Positions 54,548-59,570 of a DNA stretch of 59,570 nt are shown here, piece by piece; position 1 is the first letter of the stretch; each line of letters opens with the position of its first letter. The notes under the pieces were generated by a model. It was not told the DNA's origin. It saw only the letters and a program-made list of their open reading frames with translations, and did no database searches. The DNA comes from Minisyncoccota bacterium. Its GTDB lineage: Bacteria > Verrucomicrobiota > Verrucomicrobiia > Methylacidiphilales > Verrucolacustridaceae. The translations under genes were made by a program, and so were the position numbers. The stretch spans positions 36,783 through 96,352 of the forward strand of contig JASGCJ010000003.1 of the NCBI GenBank assembly GCA_030054195.1, given 5' to 3'.

Positions 54548-56293
54548 CTATCTTTTTAATTGAGATAATGTCGACATAAGCTTTTGCGCTAACTCATTCC
54601 CTTGGTCTGCCGCTTTCTGAATTAACTGAATCCCTTTATGTTCGTCTTTTCCCACACCCAACCCCTTTAAGTATGCGATACCGAGGTTATATTGACTTAG
54701 TGCATCATTCAACTCTGCTGCTTTTGCTAGCCATCTAATAGCTTCGGACTTATCAGGTTGAACTCCCTTCCCGTAAAAGTAGCAATCAGCAATATTGAAT
54801 TGAGCTATTGGATCACCAGATTCTGCTTTTTTAAGAAGTTCATTAGAAAAAGGTTTAAGCGGCCTTTGCTCTATTTGCTTCAATGCTATTAAGGCCATCT
54901 GGTAACCATTGTCTGCGGCTTTTCGCAACCATTTTTTTCCTACTTCTTCATTTCTTGTAACGCCGGTACCATTATAATGAAGCAGCCCCATAGCATACTC
55001 AGCTACCGTATTGTTTTGCTCAGCTGATTTTTTTATCCACTCATATGCTTGTGCTTCATCTTTTTGAGTACCAATGCCATCCATAAAGCAAACTCCTAAA
55101 GATCCCTGAGCAAACGAATTGCCTTGAATTGCAGATTTCATGTACCACTTAAAAGCTTCATCGTTATTTTTAGGCACTCCACAGCCAAAGAAGTAACAAC
55201 GCCCCAAGTTATATTGAGCGTCTAAATCGCCCGACTCAGCTTTTTGCACTAGCTCTTTTGAATATTTTTTAAATTCGGGCTCAAAGTCTTTTTCGGTCAA
55301 TCGGGTGGAGTAGCTTTCATGGCTCTCAATGTCTTTGAGTATCTTTTTTGCATCTTCTTCAGCTTTTATCGCGGTGAGCTTATCTTGCGCGTTTTTGTTC
55401 TTTTGCTTGGCAGCTTTATTAAGCCATTTGATCCCTTCTTCGTAATCCCTATTGACCTCGTTTCCATCTAAATATGAACAACCAAGACTGTATTGTGCCA
55501 TGGCCAGACCCTGCTCTGCAGCTTTTTTGCTCCATTTGAATGCTTCTGCATGATTCTCAGAAACACCCTCTCCATGATAATAGCAATAACCAAGTTTATA
55601 TTGGGCATTCGCATTTCCTTGCTCTGCGGCCTTTGCATACCAACCAATTGCTTCTTTCTCGTTTTTCTCTAATCCGATTCCGTAAAAAATATAGTCAGCA
55701 AGGTAGTATTGCGCTTCTGCAACCCCTTTGTCTGCTGCTTTAGTGATCCATCTTAAAGCTTCTTTTTTATTAATCTCACAACCCTCCCCCCGCTCGTAAA
55801 GCCGACCCAAAATAAAATAAGCATTTGGTGCCATTTTCGAGAAACATTCCGTCATCGGTTGTTCAGTTGCTTTCTTTACCCATTTAAAAGCCTCTTCGTT
55901 GTTTTTTATTGTGCCGGTTCCGTTATAGTAGCAACTGCCAATATTGTATTGAGCTTCCACACATCCGCCTTCAGCAGCTTTTTTATACCACTGGAAAGCT
56001 TCCTTTTCGTCTTTCTGAACAATCTCACCATCCAGATAACATTGCCCTAATGCCCATTGAGCGTCTGAGTAATTCTGATTTGCTGCTTTTTCAAGCCACC
56101 CGATTGCCTGCGTTTTATTTTTCTCAATTCCCCGCCCCTCTTTGTAACATCCAGCCAGTTGAAGCTGCGCTTTAGGATCTCCAGATTCAGCTTTTTTCAG
56201 AAGTTGTTCTGAATATTGTTCGAGTTTTTTGTCTTCCGCCCACCCACCCGTAGTCATCATTGCAAATAGAAGACACCCCATTAGTCGTTTCAT
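54548..56293 (-). CDS. Exported Sel1-repeat protein
   Basis: The 581-residue protein has a signal peptide (residues 1-19, MKRLMGCLLFAMMTTGGWA) and about a dozen Sel1 (TPR-like) repeats of 36 residues with the pattern A-E-x-G-x-x-x-A-Q-x-x-L-G-x-x-Y-x-x-G. They fall in three blocks, each opened by a heading like YSEQLLKKAESGDPKAQL, KKYSKELVQKAESGD or KPFSNELLKKAESGDP. Block 1 has about seven repeats; blocks 2 and 3 have about three or four and two. A linker of about 55 residues separates blocks 1 and 2. Sel1 proteins scaffold protein complexes in the envelope or in host interaction. Base composition is far more AT-rich than in all neighbours, and the gene lies between tRNA-derived repeats, pointing to recent transfer. 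Confidence 0.9.
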   Translation of the reverse strand: MKRLMGCLLFAMMTTGGWAEDKKLEQYSEQLLKKAESGDPKAQLQLAGCYKEGRGIEKNKTQAIGWLEKAANQNYSDAQWALGQCYLDGEIVQKDEKEAFQWYKKAAEGGCVEAQYNIGSCYYNGTGTIKNNEEAFKWVKKATEQPMTECFSKMAPNAYFILGRLYERGEGCEINKKEALRWITKAADKGVAEAQYYLADYIFYGIGLEKNEKEAIGWYAKAAEQGNANAQYKLGYCYYHGEGVSENHAEAFKWSKKAAEQGLAMAQYSLGCSYLDGNEVNRDYEEGIKWLNKAAKQKNKNAQDKLTAIKAEEDAKKILKDIESHESYSTRLTEKDFEPEFKKYSKELVQKAESGDLDAQYNLGRCYFFGCGVPKNNDEAFKWYMKSAIQGNSFAQGSLGVCFMDGIGTQKDEAQAYEWIKKSAEQNNTVAEYAMGLLHYNGTGVTRNEEVGKKWLRKAADNGYQMALIALKQIEQRPLKPFSNELLKKAESGDPIAQFNIADCYFYGKGVQPDKSEAIRWLAKAAELNDALSQYNLGIAYLKGLGVGKDEHKGIQLIQKAADQGNELAQKLMSTLSQLKR

Positions 56294-56299
56294 TGGATT

Positions 56300-56329
56300 A
56301 GTATGAATCTCATATCCCTACCGTTGCAA
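56300..56329 (-). promoter_or_regulatory. Possible promoter of the Sel1 gene
   Basis: On the minus strand TTGCAA (56329-56324), an 18-base spacer and CATACT (56305-56300) resemble a sigma-70-type promoter ending 7 bases upstream of the ATG at 56293. The -10 is so close to the start that the leader would be very short. Confidence 0.35.
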
Positions 56330-56440
56330 GAATCGATGATCCTCTCCACACCGCTCCTCCGTAGCGACCTGAAAAAATCGGGTTAATCCCCTACTTCCCT
56401 AACCCCATCGGCGAGAAGGAGTTTTTACGGGCTTTAATTC

Positions 56441-56458
56441 ATCGGGCCGCCGGGATTT
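56441..56458 (-). repeat. Third partial copy of the tRNA-Pro 3' end
   Basis: ATCGGGCCGCCGGGATTT matches the first 18 bases of the 30-bp repeat (56589-56606 of the tRNA). The match then breaks off. It lies 132 bases before the intact tRNA. Confidence 0.7.
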
Positions 56459-56589
56459 CGCCCCCTAGGACCTGCCCCCGCGCAATCTCATTACCCGCTC
56501 CGCGGTTTGATTGATTTTTGGCGCCCTCGTGAATTTCGTTTCATTCATGAACTATGTCCGGTGGAACCGGTTAAATTACGAAATTCACA

Positions 56590-56663
56590 TCGGGCCGCCG
56601 GGATTTGAACCCGGGACCTCTTCCACCCCAAGGAAGCGCGCTACCAGACTGCGCTACGGCCCG
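56590..56663 (-). tRNA. tRNA-Pro (anticodon GGG)
   Basis: Read on the minus strand: acceptor CGGGCCG pairs with CGGCCCG, D arm GCGC-loop-GCGC, anticodon stem CTTCC/GGAAG with loop TTGGGGT (anticodon GGG), T arm CCGGG-TTCAAAT-CCCGG, discriminator A. CCA is not encoded. Its last 30 bases recur at 54379-54408. The gene remains complete, as island insertion at the 3' end restores the sequence. Confidence 0.95.
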
Positions 56664-56926
56664 TACGAACTTGAAATAGTAACCGCTTTTCCGGCAGCCC
56701 GAAAGCCTGAACTGCCGGTGGGATTTGAATTCCCCCGCGTAAGCGGACATCTATCCCGTCGCGGAGCGACATTTGAGAATGGGCGGGGGTAGGTCTGAGG
56801 GGGCCAACCCGGGACCTCTTGGGGTCGGAAAATTTCCTTAGCCCCCTACCCCTTTAATCCCCTCATTCCCCTCCTCCCCATAAAAATCCCTTCCCCTTCT
56901 TCTTCCAGGCCATATAGCTATTCCCC
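56664..56926. other. Degenerate tRNA-like and hairpin debris upstream of the coiled-coil gene
   Basis: CCGGCAG (56691-56697) and CTGCCGG (56712-56718) form a stem. GGGATTTGAATTCCC nearby resembles a T arm seen from the other strand, and AACCCGGGACCTCTTGG at about 56805-56825 again matches the T-arm side of tRNA-Pro. No complete tRNA can be folded. These look like decayed copies of the neighbouring tRNA. Confidence 0.45.
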
Positions 56927-57559
56927 ATGAAATTCATCCCCCTCCTCTGCCTTATCCCCCTCCTTACCCTCCCCCTCCAAGCCCAGGAAACAGCCGAAAA
57001 AGCCCGGGAGATGACCACCAACCTCGAAAAAATCGAAGCCCTGATCGACAAGACGGCCAAGGAGCTCAAGGAAGCGGTCGAGCAGCTCAACCGAATCGCC
57101 ACCGAAGCAGACAAGCCACGCGATGCATTCGAGGACTTCACCGACCAGCTCAAAGACTACAAAGATGTCCAAGCCACCCTGGCGGATCGAATCGATCACT
57201 TCCGCTCCGTCGCCGACACCCGCTTCGCCGACTGGGAAAAAGATTTGGCCAAAATGCAGGGTGACCTCAAGAGCATCAGCCAAGCCCGCATGGACAAAGC
57301 CAAGAAAAAGTACACCGATCTGGACAAAAAAGTCCGTACGATCGGCGCCAAGCTGACGAAAGCCGTCGACAAACTGCAGGAGGTTCAAACCTACTTCACC
57401 ACCGAACTCAACGCCGCCTCGATTCAAGCCGCTGACAAGGTGACTGCAGCCGCCAAAAAATCGGCCGATGAAGTCACTCAAGCGCTTGAGGATATGAAGG
57501 CCGACTACAAACAGCTCAGGAACGACACCTCGGAAAATACCACCAAGTCGAAAGAGTAA
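56927..57559 (+). CDS. Exported coiled-coil protein (possibly DUF2959-like)
   Basis: The 210-residue protein has a signal peptide (residues 1-20, MKFIPLLCLIPLLTLPLQAQ). The rest is almost entirely helical with heptad patterning and high Lys, Asp, Glu and Ala (for example LEKIEALIDKTAKELKEAVE and DKAKKKYTDLDKKVRTIGAK). It is reminiscent of DUF2959 by layout, but I cannot confirm that. Probably periplasmic and elongated. A REP-like element follows 28 bases after the stop. Confidence 0.8.
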   Translation: MKFIPLLCLIPLLTLPLQAQETAEKAREMTTNLEKIEALIDKTAKELKEAVEQLNRIATEADKPRDAFEDFTDQLKDYKDVQATLADRIDHFRSVADTRFADWEKDLAKMQGDLKSISQARMDKAKKKYTDLDKKVRTIGAKLTKAVDKLQEVQTYFTTELNAASIQAADKVTAAAKKSADEVTQALEDMKADYKQLRNDTSENTTKSKE

Positions 57560-57586
57560 TTTTCCTCGGGAGGGCCGCCTGCCCTA

Positions 57587-57663
57587 TGTAGGGCGGGCAT
57601 CTTGCCCGCCTAATCTTCCCTTCCGGATTCTCAATCCAGGCGCCCACGAATGGGCGCCCTACA
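57587..57663. repeat. REP/REPIN-like double hairpin, copy 2
   Basis: Near-identical ends and hairpins to 54085-54162 (GGCGGGCA/TGCCCGCC and GGCGCCCA/TGGGCGCC), with a different 20-base centre. It lies between two convergent genes, 22 bases from the RCC1 gene's stop, so it may serve as a bidirectional terminator. Confidence 0.8.
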
Positions 57664-57684
57664 TTTTATCGACCAACCTCCTCA

Positions 57685-59570
57685 TCAATACGTTATCGCG
57701 CTGCCCACACCCGCATTGATTCCGGTTGCCTGAGGGTTCTCCACCTGTAACCGCAAGAACCCTGCCCCTCCCGAAGAGCTGATCCGCAAAGTGACTCTCT
57801 CTCTTCCATTCCCAAGCGGGGTTATCGTTGTCCCAGAAACCGATGCACTCACCCATGACCCGCTAAGGGAAGAATCGTAATCGACACGATAGGTTGTTCC
57901 TTCCACAAAATATTCCGCTCCACTACTGACCCCACCTGTAGGTCGTTCATAGCTGTAAATCATCTCTACCCCTGAGGATACCGAGAGCGTTCTGATTCCC
58001 ACACCGCTACTCCCTCCGTAACTGACACTTTCCACGCCGTCCAAACTCGGTCTGGCCAAATCAACTGCTTTGGCCAAGTCCGCCGCCGTTACCACAGCCC
58101 GAACCGTCGCCTGAAGAACCTTTCCAGATACCCCTTCTACGCTTTTATCTACAACAGCACTCTCCACCAGATATCCAGCTTGATTGAAAGCGAGCTGGTA
58201 CCCCGTTCCAAACACGATCCCATTCTTTGCCCAAATCAGGTCAAACGTCTGCGTACTGCCGTGCACTGGCCCCGTGTAAGTTCCGACAAACATCAGATTT
58301 AGAATTCCATTCAAGGTCACCGCACCATTCCCAACAAAGATCTGGTCATACAGAGTCTCTGTGGTCCCAGCCAAATCCATCGTCAGATTGCTCAGCGGAA
58401 GATTTCCTGCTCCGTAATAATAATCCCCCACCACCTGCTCAGGATCTGGACCGTTCCCCGACTGCCCCACATCGTTTCTCCCACCAAAGATCACCCCTTG
58501 CGCTCCCACCGCCAAGCTGCTGTATCCTCCTCCCGACACATTGAAAACATTTGTGCAAATCGGCGAAGGCTTCGGGCCATAGACCGCAGGAGAACTCACG
58601 GGACTGGCGTATCCAAGGAGTAGTTCACCGTACGCATTATACCCCCAGCTATAAAGTTGTCCGGATTCGGTAATCGCAAAGGAGCTATCTGTTCCCGCAG
58701 AAATCGACCGGATCTCGCTCAATTCGATCAATCCTTTGTAAATCGGTGATGGCGCAGTAACAACGCTTGTCGTCGCAACTTGTCCAGTTTGTCCAGAATT
58801 GTTCCGCCCAAATCCAAGCACTTCCCCATCGGTCGTTAGAATCAGCGAATGACTAAAGCCGGCTGCTACAGACTCCGCAAATACCCCATCCCCAAGATTA
58901 AGTTCTGAAGGAGTGCGCTCCGCTACTGAGCGATTTCCTTTTCCAAGCTGACCGTAATTATTTCTCCCCCACACCCACACCCCACCATCTTCATCCACCG
59001 CTAGATTGTGATCCGCCCCCGCAGCCACGGAAACAATCTTGGTGCTCAGGCCTGGGAAATTCACTTCGACCAAGGTACCCGAGCTCGCCGTCGTGGCAGG
59101 TTGGGCCAGCTGGCCATAGGTATTGTCTCCACAGGCCAAAACTTTTCCGTCCGCCGTGACGATTAGACTGTGGTTGCCTCCGGCCGCTACAGCCACGGGA
59201 GTGCTTGATGGTATCGCCACGGGAGTGAAGCTGGTCTTATTCGCTCCGTTCACCGCCCCTTGGCCAAGCTGTCCAAAACGATCCGATCCTGCTGCATACA
59301 CCTGCCCGCCCGCCAGAATCAGACTATGCGTTCCGCCTGCTGACAAAGCGTCCACCGTGACTCCAACGGGAATCCCCTGCACGGCCTTGGCCCAGTTGAC
59401 GGGAGAGTTCATATCGCCCACGCCCAACCGCCCATCGGTATTCAACCCCCAAGCTGTCACGGTGGAGGCACCCGCTCCGAGATAAAGCGTGTGCGAGAAG
59501 CCCGAGGAAATCAGAGCTTGGTTGACGGAAAGATAGACAGCAGTACTGGTCACGCTTCCGTAGGAATTGG
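57685..59570 (-). CDS. Exported RCC1-like beta-propeller protein (5' end outside window)
   Basis: The frame is open to the window edge, so the start is missing; a GTG at 59553 is only an internal candidate. About seven RCC1-type blades can be seen, each with the pattern AG-x-x-HSL-x-x-x-x-x-G-x-V-x-x-x-G-x-N-x-x-GQLG. Examples are SAGGTHSLILAGGQVYAAG, AAGADHNLAVDEDGGVWVWG and AAGFSHSLILTTDGEVLGFG. They make one complete propeller. A beta-rich tail of about 250 residues without Cys follows, ending in LRISSSGGAGFLRLQVENP. Such proteins are common in Verrucomicrobiota secretomes. The function is probably binding or adhesion. Confidence 0.88.
   Translation of the reverse strand, partial: NSYGSVTSTAVYLSVNQALISSGFSHTLYLGAGASTVTAWGLNTDGRLGVGDMNSPVNWAKAVQGIPVGVTVDALSAGGTHSLILAGGQVYAAGSDRFGQLGQGAVNGANKTSFTPVAIPSSTPVAVAAGGNHSLIVTADGKVLACGDNTYGQLAQPATTASSGTLVEVNFPGLSTKIVSVAAGADHNLAVDEDGGVWVWGRNNYGQLGKGNRSVAERTPSELNLGDGVFAESVAAGFSHSLILTTDGEVLGFGRNNSGQTGQVATTSVVTAPSPIYKGLIELSEIRSISAGTDSSFAITESGQLYSWGYNAYGELLLGYASPVSSPAVYGPKPSPICTNVFNVSGGGYSSLAVGAQGVIFGGRNDVGQSGNGPDPEQVVGDYYYGAGNLPLSNLTMDLAGTTETLYDQIFVGNGAVTLNGILNLMFVGTYTGPVHGSTQTFDLIWAKNGIVFGTGYQLAFNQAGYLVESAVVDKSVEGVSGKVLQATVRAVVTAADLAKAVDLARPSLDGVESVSYGGSSGVGIRTLSVSSGVEMIYSYERPTGGVSSGAEYFVEGTTYRVDYDSSLSGSWVSASVSGTTITPLGNGRERVTLRISSSGGAGFLRLQVENPQATGINAGVGSAITY

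Larger units (their letters stand above)
56294..56589. other. Gap upstream of the Sel1 gene up to tRNA-Pro
   Basis: It holds the Sel1 promoter region, a third partial copy of the tRNA end (56441-56458) and an 11-bp inverted repeat GTGAATTTCGT / ACGAAATTCAC (about 56530-56588) that forms the terminator stem just after tRNA-Pro on the minus strand. No gene is seen. Confidence 0.6.

Noticed and set aside
56511-56792. 93-codon open frame on the plus strand over tRNA-Pro
   Set aside because: It reads across the tRNA gene and low-complexity debris; not coding.
1-59570. CRISPR arrays, toxin-antitoxin pairs, phage genes
   Set aside because: No regularly spaced repeats and no matching small gene pairs were seen; the repeats found are REP-like or tRNA-derived.

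Overview
The window is about 59.6 kb of GC-rich, densely packed bacterial chromosome from a diderm. The gene set is an LPS Kdo transferase (waaA), porin and TolC proteins, a futalosine-pathway menaquinone gene (mqnC), GTP cyclohydrolase FolE2, a K+-independent-type proton pyrophosphatase, GH57 alpha-glucan enzymes, and exported Sel1 and RCC1 repeat proteins. Together these suit the PVC superphylum, most likely Verrucomicrobiota; this is an inference from gene content, since no rRNA is present. Many starts are GTG or TTG, Shine-Dalgarno sequences are weak, and 4-nt start/stop overlaps are common. The encoded tRNAs lack CCA.

Layout. 1-2.2 kb: rho (cut by the window edge) and coaE, with tRNA-His on the other strand. 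2.3-5.7 kb: a compact minus-strand operon with a ketosynthase-like half protein, an acyl carrier protein, a ketosynthase, an FmdB zinc ribbon and an exported protein of unknown function. It is separate from the housekeeping fatty-acid genes and is the best candidate for an unusual pathway. 5.7-8.0 kb: rpsA and frr. 8.0-10.1 kb: holA and a TPR protein. 10.1-20.2 kb: a long plus-strand run of a HIT gene, fabD-fabG-acpP-fabF, rpmE-prfA-prmC-coaD, yceD-rpmF-plsX-fabH and an rRNA methyltransferase. This is the classic rpmF-fab cluster cut in two with its halves swapped. 20.2-27.2 kb: aroB-dprA-topoisomerase-xerC-waaA on the minus strand. 27.2-27.55 kb: an AT-rich, repeat-bearing gap. 27.55-31.2 kb: folE2, a TauE/SafE permease and an ABC-F protein. 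31.3-35.3 kb: a porin and marR-tolC-pgeF. 35.4-39.5 kb: hppA and cstA, convergent with interlocked stop codons. 39.6 kb: a small exported protein.

40.0-51.9 kb is an unbroken minus-strand run with tiny gaps: glgA, galT, two GH57 proteins (one apparently lacking its catalytic acid/base), a lipoprotein, an AsnC/Lrp regulator, an aminotransferase, a CrtI-like oxidoreductase, a double-ACT protein and mqnC. The glgA-galT-GH57 part points to storage and turnover of alpha-glucan. rnr diverges from glgA.

The last 5.5 kb is the accessory part. An AT-rich Sel1-repeat gene lies between a complete tRNA-Pro(GGG) gene and a 30-bp exact copy of that tRNA's 3' end, with two further partial copies nearby. 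This is the signature of a small island inserted at a tRNA 3' end. Two REP/REPIN-like double hairpins, about 3.5 kb apart, follow rnr and a coiled-coil exported protein. The window ends inside an exported RCC1-propeller protein. I saw no CRISPR array, prophage or intact insertion sequence.
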